Assembly (NCBI RefSeq): GCF_012273655.1
Contig: NZ_JAAWWP010000014.1
Location: forward strand, 103,575-167,574
Length of the DNA stretch: 64,000 nucleotides
Source of the DNA: Streptomyces physcomitrii
GTDB lineage: Bacteria > Actinomycetota > Actinomycetes > Streptomycetales > Streptomycetaceae
Direction of reading: 5' to 3'
Shown piece after piece: positions 34,526 to 43,045 of this stretch. Under the pieces are notes generated by a model. The model worked only from the letters and a program-made list of their open reading frames with translations. It made no database searches and had not been told where the DNA came from. How positions within the stretch are numbered: position 1 is the first letter of the stretch; every line of letters starts with the position of its first letter. Made by a program: the position numbers and the translations under genes.

Positions 34526-35695
34526 ATGACAGGCACCCCGCACCGCCCCTCGGGGACGGGCCGTCTCAGCCGCCGGACGCTGTTCGCCGCGACCGGCGCC
34601 GCCGCCGCGCTCGCCCTCACCGCCGGCCCGGCCCGCGCCGCGCGCGCGGCCGCCACCGTGCCGCTCTACCTCGGGACCTACACCTCCTCGGGCGGCGGCG
34701 AGGGCATAGGCATCGCCGCCTTCGACCAGGCCACCGGGGCGATCACCGGGAAGGGCAGCCTGACCGGGGTGAGCGACCCCTCCTTCCTCGCCTCGGCGCC
34801 CGGACACCTCTACGCGGTCGACGAGGGGCAGGGCTCGGTCACCGCGATCGCCGTGCGGGACGGCGAGTTGAGCGTCCTCAACAGCAGCCCCACCGGCGGC
34901 GAGGGGCCCTGCCATCTGCTGGTCCACGGCGAGGGCGGCCATGTCCTGAGCGCCAACTACACCTCGGGCAGCGTGAGCGTCCACCCCCTCGCGGCGGACG
35001 GGAGCCTGGCGGAGGCCAGCGACCTCGTCCAGCACACCGGCTCGGGTCCGGACCCGGACCGCCAGGAGGGCCCGCACGCGCACATGGTCCTGGGCACGCC
35101 CTCCGGCCGGTTCGTCCTCGCGGTCGACCTGGGCACGGACAGCGTCTACACCTACCGCCTGGACACCGGCACCGGGAAGCTCGAAGCCGTCGTCCAGAAC
35201 CGGGTGACCCCCGGGCTCGGCCCCCGGCACGCGGCCTTCCACCCCGGCGGCAGCCACCTCTACGTGGCCAATGAACTGGGCGATTCCCTCTCGGTGTGCT
35301 CCTACGACGACGCGAGCGGCGAGATCACCGTCCTGGACTCCCTGCCGACCGTGCCGTCCGGCGATCCCGCCGGGGAGCGCAACTACCCGGCCGAGGTCCT
35401 GCTCTCTCCCGACGGTGCCTACGTCTATGTCTCCAACCGGGGCCACGACAGCATCGCGCGCTTCGCGGTGGGCGGCGGCGGAGGTGAGCTGACCCTGCTC
35501 GACACGGTGCCCGCCCAGGGCTCCTACCCGCGCCACATCTCGCTGGACCCGACCGGCCGCTGGCTGTTCGCCGCGAACCAGAAGTCGGGCAACGTCGGCG
35601 TCTTCGCCCGGGACGAGGCCACCGGCGCCCTCAAGGGCACCGGTACGCCCTTCGCGACTCCGACGCCGGTGTGCGTCCTGCCTGTTGCGGACTGA
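34526..35695 (+). CDS. secreted lactonase family (6-phosphogluconolactonase-like) beta-propeller
   Basis: A 389-residue exported protein. The Tat signal is LSRRTLFAATGAAAALALTAGPARA. The rest is a seven-bladed propeller of the YbhE/Pgl type (PF10282), with YLGTYTSSGGGEGIGIAAFD, PSFLASAPGHLYAVDE, PRHAAFHPGGSHLYVANELGDSLSV, EVLLSPDGAYVYVSNRGHDSIARF and PRHISLDPTGRWLFAANQKSGNVGVF. Export makes the cytosolic pentose-phosphate function unlikely; secreted homologues act on unknown lactones. It is 35 bp after the GH20 gene, with GGAAGGA as its ribosome site, so it probably ends the das-like operon. Confidence 0.85.
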   Translation: MTGTPHRPSGTGRLSRRTLFAATGAAAALALTAGPARAARAAATVPLYLGTYTSSGGGEGIGIAAFDQATGAITGKGSLTGVSDPSFLASAPGHLYAVDEGQGSVTAIAVRDGELSVLNSSPTGGEGPCHLLVHGEGGHVLSANYTSGSVSVHPLAADGSLAEASDLVQHTGSGPDPDRQEGPHAHMVLGTPSGRFVLAVDLGTDSVYTYRLDTGTGKLEAVVQNRVTPGLGPRHAAFHPGGSHLYVANELGDSLSVCSYDDASGEITVLDSLPTVPSGDPAGERNYPAEVLLSPDGAYVYVSNRGHDSIARFAVGGGGGELTLLDTVPAQGSYPRHISLDPTGRWLFAANQKSGNVGVFARDEATGALKGTGTPFATPTPVCVLPVAD

Positions 35696-35837
35696 TCCGG
35701 TCCGGGGGCGGGCCGGGCGGTGAGCCTCTAGGATCTCAGCGCTCGTCCCAACCGCCCTTGCGCGTACGGCACTTGACCGGCGCCCGAGCCCCGTGCCCGG
35801 GCGCCGGCGCGCGCACCCCACATCGAGGAGCTGGTCC

Positions 35838-36884
35838 ATGCCCGCCACCCGAGGAAGCCTCGGCCGCCTGACCGGGGCAGCCCTGCTGACGGCCGCCTTC
35901 ACCGCCCCGCTCGCGGCGCACGCCAGCACCGGCGAGGACGGCACCGGGGCGAACGCCCCGGCCGCCGCCGAGGACCGGACGCTGCGGGTCTACTCGAACA
36001 ACATCGAGAACCTGGTGCGCAACAACTCCGACGGGAGCTGCACCCGGGTCTCCGGCCCGGACCACCTCTCCTCCCTCCTCGTCGACGACAGCGGCAAGAC
36101 CGGCACGGCGGGGGTCAAGGCGCCCGATCTGCTGATCGTCCAGCAGATCCGCGGGCGCGGTCAGGCCGACGCCTACGCCGACCAGCTCTCCGCCAAGTTC
36201 GGCCTGCCCAAGGGGACGTACAAGACGGTGCTCGCGAACGAGGACCCCGAGGAGTGGGGCGGTTCGCACCACTGCTCCTCGCAGGACCTCGGGAACCTGA
36301 AGAAGAAGCAGACCAACGGCATCCTCTACAACTCCCAGCGCCTGAGCCTCGCCTCCGGTGACGTGGCGGACTACTGGAGCGCGGGCTGGCTCAAGCCGGG
36401 TACCTCCTACGCGGACGGCCAGGGCTGCACCCTCTACAAGCCGCCGAACGCCGACGAGGGCGCGACCAACGCGCACAAGTGGCGGCGCACCAGCGCCATC
36501 GCGGCCCGGTTCACCGTGAAGACCACCGGTACCAGCGTCTTCGCCGCCACCATGCACCTGCCGCAGGAGAACTCCGCGCACGCCTGCGCCGGGGACAAGG
36601 ACAAGGGCATCGGCTCCACCGGCATCCACCTCGGCACGGACGCCACCCGCCTGATGAACGCCTCCACCCTCCGGGTCGTCGGCATGGACGCCAACCGCTC
36701 CGGCATCCCGGCCGGCACCCTCTCCGCCCAGGGCATGACCGGCTACGGCGCCAAGCCCACCCACGGCACCCGCAAGATCGACTACCTCTTCGTCCGCGGC
36801 ACCGTGGCCCCCTCCCCCGTCGACCACACCGTGAACAGCACCAAGTCCAACCACCTGGGGCTGTACGCGATGCTCTCGTACTGA
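35838..36884 (+). CDS. secreted endonuclease/exonuclease/phosphatase-fold protein with altered active site
   Basis: A 348-residue protein with a Sec signal (RLTGAALLTAAFTAPLAAHAS). The DNase I-like fold is recognisable: VYSNNIENL, PDLLIVQQIRG, FAATMHLP, RVVGMDAN and RKIDYLFVRG. Two active-site positions differ from the family: the metal-binding Glu of xLQE is Gln103 (IVQQ), and the Asp of the final SDH is Asn338 (SNHLGL). Activity is therefore uncertain. It has its own promoter region (142 bp) and a GAGGAG site before ATG 35838. Confidence 0.75.
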   Translation: MPATRGSLGRLTGAALLTAAFTAPLAAHASTGEDGTGANAPAAAEDRTLRVYSNNIENLVRNNSDGSCTRVSGPDHLSSLLVDDSGKTGTAGVKAPDLLIVQQIRGRGQADAYADQLSAKFGLPKGTYKTVLANEDPEEWGGSHHCSSQDLGNLKKKQTNGILYNSQRLSLASGDVADYWSAGWLKPGTSYADGQGCTLYKPPNADEGATNAHKWRRTSAIAARFTVKTTGTSVFAATMHLPQENSAHACAGDKDKGIGSTGIHLGTDATRLMNASTLRVVGMDANRSGIPAGTLSAQGMTGYGAKPTHGTRKIDYLFVRGTVAPSPVDHTVNSTKSNHLGLYAMLSY

Positions 36885-37055
36885 GGCCCGCGCACCGAGG
36901 GCTCCGAGCCGGGGCCGGCGGCCGGTGCCGGGGCGCCGCAGTAGCTGACCAGCAGCAAACTGCCATCCGCGCGCCCTGGTACCGGCCCGGCCGGTGACCC
37001 AGTCTTGGTCTGCACAGCTCTGTCCGGCAGCCGAGACCCCCGGGGAGGCCCCTTG

Positions 37056-38039
37056 GTGAGCGACTACACGGCCGGTGCGGCGGTCCGCGCCCTACCGACG
37101 CGCCACCTCATCCACCGGCCGCGGTCGACCGCGCCCGGGCCCGCCGAGGAGTTCGTGCTCACCGGTGAACTCCCGCGCGCCCACCCGCTGTTCAACGACG
37201 GCCCGGGCAGCTGGCACGAGCCGGCAGCGGCCGCGGAGATGGTGCGCGAGGCCGCGGAGTTCATCGGCCCGCAGCACTTCGGGATCGCCCCGCGGCGCAC
37301 CGGGCTCTTCTACCGGTTCGGCATCGAGGCGGGCGACCTCGGCGCCTGGCGGACCGCGGCGGGCCCCGGACTGCTGACGGCGGCCATGACGGTCACCCCC
37401 GACAAGGTCATCGACCATGTGCCGCGCGCCCTGGAGTTCCGCGCCGCACTCGACATCGACGACCGCCCCGCGGGCACGGCCACCGCCCGGCTGATCTTCC
37501 TGGCGCCCCTGCTCGGCGAGCGGCACCGCAGCACCAGCCGCCGGGAAGCCCTCGACGGCCACGAGAGCGCCGCGTACGGGGACTCGGACCGGGCCCCGGC
37601 GGACCGGGATCCGGCGGCGCCTGCCGTGGAGCCCGCCTCGGTGGGCCGCTTCCGGCCGGACAACGTCCTGCTCCAGGACGCCGAGTTCGCCTCCAGCGGG
37701 CGGCTCTCGGCGCGGGTCCTGATCCCCCCGGCACACCCGCTGCGGCCCCCGGCCGGGCATCCGGTCCCCTCCGCCCTGCTGCTCGAGGCGGTGCGCCAGT
37801 CCTCGCTGCTCGCCGCCCACCGCACCCACCGGCTCCCCCTGGCCGGGCTGCTGCTCTCCTCGCTCGACGCACAGGTACGCGGCTACGCGGAACCCGAACT
37901 CCCCCTGCGCTGCACGGCGATCGCGGGGGCCCCGCACCGGGCGGCCGACGGCAGCCGCCGGGCGCCCCTGACGCTGACCCTCAGCCAGCAGCGGCGCACC
38001 GTCATCGAGGCCACCGCCACGGTGACCCACCTGCCGTGA
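37056..38039 (+). CDS. AfsA-like A-factor biosynthesis hotdog protein
   Basis: A 327-residue protein of the AfsA/ScbA/BarX family (PF03756), made of two hotdog repeats. Repeat 1 has EFVLTGELPRAHPLFNDG, then AEMVREAAEFIGPQHFGI; repeat 2 has PAGHPVPSALLLEAVRQSSLLAAH. AfsA joins a beta-ketoacyl chain to dihydroxyacetone phosphate to start gamma-butyrolactone signals; some family members have only regulatory or tailoring roles. The linker (about 165-205) is charged. GTG 37056 has GGGAGG upstream. It is convergent with the PPTase gene (24 bp) and marks the left side of the cluster. No receptor gene is in the window. Confidence 0.85.
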   Translation: MSDYTAGAAVRALPTRHLIHRPRSTAPGPAEEFVLTGELPRAHPLFNDGPGSWHEPAAAAEMVREAAEFIGPQHFGIAPRRTGLFYRFGIEAGDLGAWRTAAGPGLLTAAMTVTPDKVIDHVPRALEFRAALDIDDRPAGTATARLIFLAPLLGERHRSTSRREALDGHESAAYGDSDRAPADRDPAAPAVEPASVGRFRPDNVLLQDAEFASSGRLSARVLIPPAHPLRPPAGHPVPSALLLEAVRQSSLLAAHRTHRLPLAGLLLSSLDAQVRGYAEPELPLRCTAIAGAPHRAADGSRRAPLTLTLSQQRRTVIEATATVTHLP

Positions 38040-38063
38040 CCGGGCCCGGCGGCTCCCCGCCCC

Positions 38064-38903
38064 TCAGGGCCCGGGGCCGCCGCCGTACAGCGCGGCGGTG
38101 ACGGCTCCGGCCACCTCCGCGTCGAGGACAAGACCGGGCGCGGAGGCGCGGCCCTCGTCGCGCAGGGCGGCGCTCACCCGGTAGGCCTCGCCGCCGCTGA
38201 CCAGGCCGAAGCTGCCGAAGGACCACGCGGTGTCCGCGGCGGGGCGCCCGTCCGGGAGCAACAGCCGCACGGGCCCGTCCCCGAAGCCGAAGCCGAACGC
38301 GGTGAAGGGGAACTGCATGCCCTGCCCGATCGCCTTGGTGTACGCCTCCTTCAGGGTCCACAGCCGGACCAGTCCCGCATGGCCCGCGGCCTGCGGGAGA
38401 AGGGCGAGTTCGCCGAGCTCCCAGGGTGTGCACAGCTGTCCGACCAGGCTCCGGGAGCGCAGCGCCCGGTCGGCGGCCTCGGCGTCGACGCCGAGGAGCC
38501 CCCGGGTGCTGAGCCCGGCGAGGAGGAGCCGCCCGGTGTGGCTGAGGCTGAGGCAGATCTCGTCGAGGCCGCGGATTCGGGGCCGCCCGGTGGGGTCGTG
38601 GCCGAGCTCCAACTCCCCGGGCCGGGTGTCCAGCGCGGCGGCCACCAGGTGGGCGAGCAGGCGGCGCGAGGCGGCGAAGCGGGCGCGCGCCGCGCCGGGC
38701 AGGGCGAGGTGGCGGTCCCGGTCCCGGCCGCGCAGCGCTCGTAGGACAGGGCTGTCCGGGTCCGCGGTCTCCCAGTCGGCGAGGCAGCCGTGCACCAGCG
38801 CGGTGCCGTGCCGCGCCAGGGCCTCGCGGATGGCCTCCTGCCCGCCCTCGGCCGGGGTGACGGCGAGCGAGCGGCCGAGGCCGGGGGCGGCCGGGGTGCT
38901 CAC
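38064..38903 (-). CDS. Sfp-type 4'-phosphopantetheinyl transferase
   Basis: A 279-residue PPTase that would convert apo-ACP, PCP and PKS carrier domains to the holo form. The magnesium motif is LLGVDAEAADR (GxDxE), and the second signature is WTLKEAYTKAIGQG (WxxKExxxK). The N-terminal half with SLSHTGRLLLAG matches the Sfp two-lobe fold. The start GTG 38903 overlaps the ACP stop as GTGA, so it is coupled to the acyl-initiation operon. Confidence 0.92.
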   Translation of the reverse strand: MSTPAAPGLGRSLAVTPAEGGQEAIREALARHGTALVHGCLADWETADPDSPVLRALRGRDRDRHLALPGAARARFAASRRLLAHLVAAALDTRPGELELGHDPTGRPRIRGLDEICLSLSHTGRLLLAGLSTRGLLGVDAEAADRALRSRSLVGQLCTPWELGELALLPQAAGHAGLVRLWTLKEAYTKAIGQGMQFPFTAFGFGFGDGPVRLLLPDGRPAADTAWSFGSFGLVSGGEAYRVSAALRDEGRASAPGLVLDAEVAGAVTAALYGGGPGP

Positions 38904-39190
38904 CACGGCCGCCCCTCGGGCCGGTCGAGGTGCGCGCCCCGTGCGGTCAGATATCCGGCGAGGGCGGTCACGGTGGGGAGTTCGCGGGCGAGGCGGGGGT
39001 CGACGGCGAGGCCGAAGTCGTCCTCGATGTCGCCGCACAGGCTCAGCGCGCCCACCGAGTCGAGTCCGTACTCGACGAGGGGCACCGTGGGGTCGATACG
39101 GACCGGGGGCCGCTCCAGGTAGACCGAGAGCCGGTGGGCCAGCCAGCCGTGCAGCGGGGCGCTCTCGTACCAGGGGGTGGGGCGGGTCAT
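38900..39190 (-). CDS. acyl carrier protein
   Basis: A 96-residue carrier protein with the phosphopantetheine serine in VEYGLDSVGALSLCGDIEDDF and a helix-4 region ELPTVTALAGYL. An N-terminal extension of about 30 residues precedes the fold. GAGGAG is 5 bp upstream of ATG 39190. It is placed between the dehydrogenase (31-bp gap) and the PPTase (4-bp overlap) and is probably the carrier loaded by the FAAL. Confidence 0.92.
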   Translation of the reverse strand: MTRPTPWYESAPLHGWLAHRLSVYLERPPVRIDPTVPLVEYGLDSVGALSLCGDIEDDFGLAVDPRLARELPTVTALAGYLTARGAHLDRPEGRPW

Positions 39191-39221
39191 CCGGTACTCC
39201 TCGGCGTACGGGGGCGGCGGG

Positions 39222-40931
39222 TCATCCGGCGAGGGCGGTGCGGTACAGGTCGAGGCTCTCCCGGCGGGCGCAGCGGGCGAGGACCTCGGTGTGCAGGCGG
39301 GCGGTGCAGGAGGCGGGCAGGTCCACGGCGGGGGTGCCGAGCCGGGTGGCGAGTCGGTGCAGGGCGGCGGCGGCCCAGTCGGGGTCGGCGAGGAAGGGGT
39401 CGCCCGCGGCACGCCGGAGGCGCCAGACGCCGAGGACTGCCGCGGCGGCGAGCAGCAGTACGTAGCGGTCGGCGAGCGCGAACCAGGCCGGGGCGGCGGC
39501 GTGGCCGGGGCGGGGTGTGGGCAGGGCGCGGACCGTGTCTCTCAAGTCGAGGAAGTCCGCGCGCAGTTGGCGGGTCAGGGTGGCCAGGGTGCGCCCGGCG
39601 GGGTCGTCCGGGAAGGGCTGCTCGGCGGTGGCGAGGAGGACGGCGCCCAGTGGGTCCCGGCGGGCTGCCGTGGTGAGGGGCGCGTGGGCGAAGGGCGGCA
39701 AGGGGCCGCCGGGGTGGAAGAGTTCGCCGGGGGGCTCCGGCTCGCTCGACCAGGACTCCCGTGCCAGCAGCGGCAGTTGGGGGATGAGCGCGGCCCGGCA
39801 GCTCGCGGCGGCGTCGAGGGCGGGCAGCTCGCGCAGGTGCTTGGCGACGATGCCCGCGCCGCCCTCCTCGGCGAGGATCCGGGCGCCGAGCAGGGTGGAG
39901 AGGTCCTGGAGGGTCCCGCGCAGCAGCCGGGGCAGGAGGCTCGCCGCGGCCGTCGAGCAGAGCGCGGATTCGGCGGGGCGCAGGTGCAGGGCGCGGGTGG
40001 CGGTGAGGGCGAGGCTGTCGCAGAGCAGCAGATCGGCGAAGGCTGCGCCGAGGACGGCGGCGGTGTGCCGGGGGTCGAGCCGTTCCGAACCGGCTTGTCT
40101 GCCATGGGAGTTGCCCTCCGGGCGTCCGGCGAGGGCGGCGGTGCGCAGGGCGGTGTCGGCGGCGCCCACGCACAGGGCCGCGGTCTGGGTCCGGGCGGTG
40201 CGCAGCGAGCGCAGGGCGAGCGGCATCCCGTCCCCGGGGTCGCCGAGCAGGCTTCCGCCGGGTACCGGGCAGTCGGTGAACTCCAGGTCTCCGTAGGGGA
40301 TATGGCGCAGTCCGGGCCCGGGTGCGCGGGGGCGCAGGCGGGCGCGGTCCGGGGGCAGGGCGGCCGGGTCGAGCAGCAGGGCGGTGTGGCCGGTGCGCTC
40401 CGGTTCCCGGCGGGGGAAGGCCACCAGTGCCCGGGCGCGCGGGAGTTGGGCGATCCCGGCTGCCGTGCCGTGGAGGCCGGGTCCGCGTATCTGGAGGGTG
40501 TGGTCCGCGAGTCCGGCCGGGGCCACGAGGGCGGCGCGCTCCCCGGAGCGCAACAGGGCGGCCAGGGCCTCGCGTTGGTCCGGACGCCCGGCCGCCCACA
40601 CCGGCGAGGCCGCCGCGAAGGAGTTCAAGACCCCGGCGCCCAGGGCGAGATCGCGCCGGGCCGCCGGGCGCAGTATCCGCAGCAAGCCCTCGGCGGAGTC
40701 GAAGTGGCCGCCGAGCGCGCGGGGGACGAGTTCCGCGCCGATCCCGAAGTCGTCGAGCAGGGCCTCGGCCTCCGCCGGTGGCCGCCCCCGGCGGTCGGCG
40801 GCGAGCAGCGCCCGGTGACCGGCGGGCCGGTACGCGGCCGGGTCGCCGAGCAGGTCCTCCAGGCGGGCGGCGCGCACCGGGGGCGGCTCGGGGCGGCGGG
40901 CGACGCCGGTGCCCGGGGCGCCGGTGCTCAC
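39222..40931 (-). CDS. acyl-CoA dehydrogenase-like flavoprotein
   Basis: A 569-residue protein of the acyl-CoA dehydrogenase superfamily. The middle region is recognisable: SFAAASPVWAAGRPDQREALAALLRSGERAAL, then DLEFTDCPVPGGSLLGDPGDGMPLALRSLRTARTQTAALCVGAADTALRTAA. The C-terminal part is an extra helical region with many Arg. Length well above the 380-400 of the fatty-acid enzymes is typical of dehydrogenases coded next to FAAL and ACP genes in lipopeptide clusters, where they desaturate ACP-bound acyl chains. The start GTG 40931 overlaps the FAAL stop (GTGA). The catalytic Glu was not assigned with certainty. Confidence 0.82.
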   Translation of the reverse strand: MSTGAPGTGVARRPEPPPVRAARLEDLLGDPAAYRPAGHRALLAADRRGRPPAEAEALLDDFGIGAELVPRALGGHFDSAEGLLRILRPAARRDLALGAGVLNSFAAASPVWAAGRPDQREALAALLRSGERAALVAPAGLADHTLQIRGPGLHGTAAGIAQLPRARALVAFPRREPERTGHTALLLDPAALPPDRARLRPRAPGPGLRHIPYGDLEFTDCPVPGGSLLGDPGDGMPLALRSLRTARTQTAALCVGAADTALRTAALAGRPEGNSHGRQAGSERLDPRHTAAVLGAAFADLLLCDSLALTATRALHLRPAESALCSTAAASLLPRLLRGTLQDLSTLLGARILAEEGGAGIVAKHLRELPALDAAASCRAALIPQLPLLARESWSSEPEPPGELFHPGGPLPPFAHAPLTTAARRDPLGAVLLATAEQPFPDDPAGRTLATLTRQLRADFLDLRDTVRALPTPRPGHAAAPAWFALADRYVLLLAAAAVLGVWRLRRAAGDPFLADPDWAAAALHRLATRLGTPAVDLPASCTARLHTEVLARCARRESLDLYRTALAG

Positions 40932-42757
40932 CACGCGAGGTCCGCTTCGGCGAGCACCGGGCGCTGGAGCAGGTCGTGCCCGAGCGCGGTGTGCTCGGGG
41001 CGGACCAGGGCGCGGACATCGGGGGTGAGCGTCTCGTACAGGCTCTCCGTCTCGCCGGTGAGGAAGCAGGCGCGGGTGCGGTCGCGCCGCACCTTGCCCC
41101 CGGCGGTGCGGGAGACGGTGCCGGGGGCGACGAGGAGGATGTTCTCGGCGGGCACCTCGAACTCCTCGGCGATCAGCAGGCGGATCCGGGCGGCGAGGGC
41201 GGGCAGGCGGCCCGGGTCGGTGCGGTCGGCGCGGATCTCGTGGACGAGGACGAGGCGGGGGCGGTCCGCCTCCACGGTGAAGGCGGCGCCGACCCCGGTG
41301 CCGAGGGCGGGGCTCAGCTCGCGCGGGGCCGCCTCGAGGTCCGCCGGGTGGATCGTGCGCCCCTCCAGGAAGAGGAGGTCCTTCAGGCGGCCGGTGACAT
41401 AGAGCTGCCCGGCCTCCAGGGCGCCGAGGTCGCCGGTGCGCAGATAGCCGCCCTCGCCGCTGTCGAGGGTGGCGTCGAAGGTGTCCGCGCCGTCCCGGGT
41501 GTCGAAGGTGCCCGGGGTGTCCGGGGAGCGGTTCCAGTGGCCGCGGGCGACGCCCTCGCCGCGGACCCAGATCTCCCCGACCCGGCCGGGGGCGAGTTCG
41601 CTGCCGTCGGCCGGGTCCACGATCCGCAGCTCGCAGCCCGCGGGGCGGCCCAGGGCGACCAGGGCGCGGCTCGCGGCGCCGGGCGCGGCGGGCCGCAGTT
41701 CGCCCGCGGTGAGGCGGGCGGCGTCGAAGTCCCGTACGGCATGAGGGAGTCCGGGCCGTCCGCAGCTCACGGCGGGGGCGGCCGCGGCGAGTCCGTAGCC
41801 GGGGCAGAGGGCCTCGGCACGGAATCCGGCGGGCGCGAAGCGGCGGGCGAAGGCGGCGAGCCCCGCGGGGCGCACCGGTTCCCCGCCGTCGAGGGCCAGC
41901 CGCCAGCCGGAGAGGTCGAGTCCCGCGGCCTGCTCCTCGGTGACCGCCTCGACGCACCGCTCGTAGGCGAAGTGGGGCGCACCGCCGATGGTGATGCCGT
42001 GCTCGCCGATCGCCTCCAGCCAGCGCACCGGGCTCTTGCGGAAGGACTCCGGGGGGAGTTGGACGCACCGGGTGCCCAGCCACAGGGCGTGCAGCAGGTG
42101 CGCGATCAGGCCCAGGTCGTGGAAGTGCGGCAGCCAGCCGCCGAGCCGGTCCACGGGGGTGGAGCGGAGCATGTTCTGCAGGGTGGACTGCTGGGCGAGG
42201 AGGTTGCGGTGGCTGAGCAGGACGCCGCGCGGGCGGGTGGTGGAGCCGGAGGTGTACTGCACCAGGGCGAGGTCGCCGCCGGACCGCGCGGGGGGTTCCC
42301 CGTCGCCGGGGGCGGTCGCCTCCGGCCGGTCCGCGGCCAGGCAGACCGTGTCGCCGAGACCCGCCATCGCCAGCCGGAGCGAGAGCTTGGGGGCGTGCTC
42401 CTCGTCGGTGAGGACGAGGCGGGCGCCGCTGTCGCGCAGCACCCCCGTGAGCCGGTGCAGGCGTTCGCCGCGGGGTCCCGGCAGCGGTACGGGCACCGCG
42501 ACGGCACCCGCGTAGAAGCAACCGGCCAGCGCCTTCAGGAAGTCGGGGCCCGGCGGGTGGGCGAGGAGGACGGGCCGGCCGGGGGCGCCGAGTGCGCGCA
42601 GGCGGTGGGCCAGGTCCCGGGCGGCGGCGTCGAGCGTGCCGTAGTCGAGGCGTTCGGGGGCGCCGCCGGAGGCGGGCAGGAAGACCAGGGCCTCGCGGCC
42701 CGGATGTGCGGCGGCCCGTTCGCGCAGCACCTCGGTGAACGTCGTGAACCCTGTCAA
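40928..42757 (-). CDS. fatty acyl-AMP ligase (FAAL)
   Basis: A 609-residue ANL-superfamily adenylating enzyme. The P-loop is VQYTSGSTTRPRGVLLSH, followed by the FAAL-type GGWLPHFHDLGLIAHLLHALWLG, GGAPHFAYERCV and GYLRTGDLGAL. FAALs activate free fatty acids with ATP and pass them to an ACP instead of CoA. A C-terminal lysine lies in SRTAGGKVRRDR. It is the first gene of the minus-strand operon FAAL-dehydrogenase-ACP-PPTase, divergent from the SARP gene. The chain length preference cannot be told. Confidence 0.9.
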   Translation of the reverse strand: MTGFTTFTEVLRERAAAHPGREALVFLPASGGAPERLDYGTLDAAARDLAHRLRALGAPGRPVLLAHPPGPDFLKALAGCFYAGAVAVPVPLPGPRGERLHRLTGVLRDSGARLVLTDEEHAPKLSLRLAMAGLGDTVCLAADRPEATAPGDGEPPARSGGDLALVQYTSGSTTRPRGVLLSHRNLLAQQSTLQNMLRSTPVDRLGGWLPHFHDLGLIAHLLHALWLGTRCVQLPPESFRKSPVRWLEAIGEHGITIGGAPHFAYERCVEAVTEEQAAGLDLSGWRLALDGGEPVRPAGLAAFARRFAPAGFRAEALCPGYGLAAAAPAVSCGRPGLPHAVRDFDAARLTAGELRPAAPGAASRALVALGRPAGCELRIVDPADGSELAPGRVGEIWVRGEGVARGHWNRSPDTPGTFDTRDGADTFDATLDSGEGGYLRTGDLGALEAGQLYVTGRLKDLLFLEGRTIHPADLEAAPRELSPALGTGVGAAFTVEADRPRLVLVHEIRADRTDPGRLPALAARIRLLIAEEFEVPAENILLVAPGTVSRTAGGKVRRDRTRACFLTGETESLYETLTPDVRALVRPEHTALGHDLLQRPVLAEADLAW

Positions 42758-43045
42758 CGCCTGCCCCCTCGCTGTCGCGACCGGCGGATCGGGGATGCCG
42801 GTGTGCTGCCGCCGCAGCCCCTCGCATGCTGCGGCCGGTGACTAAAGCGGTGCTTGCGGGTGGGCCGGAGTACGCCCGCCACCGGAACGTACGCCTCCGG
42901 CGGGCCCCCGGAGCCCGGGCAGGGGTGGCGGCCGCCGGAACAGGGGCGGCCCGGGTGCCGTTCGGGGTGTGCGGGCTCCTACGGTGGAGGCAGGGGCGAG
43001 TGCGGCCGGGTGGGGGCCGGGGTCGCAAGGGGGACGGGGGCTCGG
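42758..43045. promoter_or_regulatory. FAAL/SARP divergent promoter region
   Basis: 288 bp between the divergent FAAL and SARP starts, so it carries both promoters. The SARP start has AAGGGGG upstream. One AGGGGT hexamer, as seen in other promoters of the cluster, is at 42921-42926. No gene was recognised. Confidence 0.45.

Noticed and set aside
39222..43028. A single 1268-residue fusion of ligase and dehydrogenase
   Set aside because: The upstream half is an out-of-frame shadow of the FAAL. The real dehydrogenase starts at GTG 40931, overlapping the FAAL stop by 4 bp.
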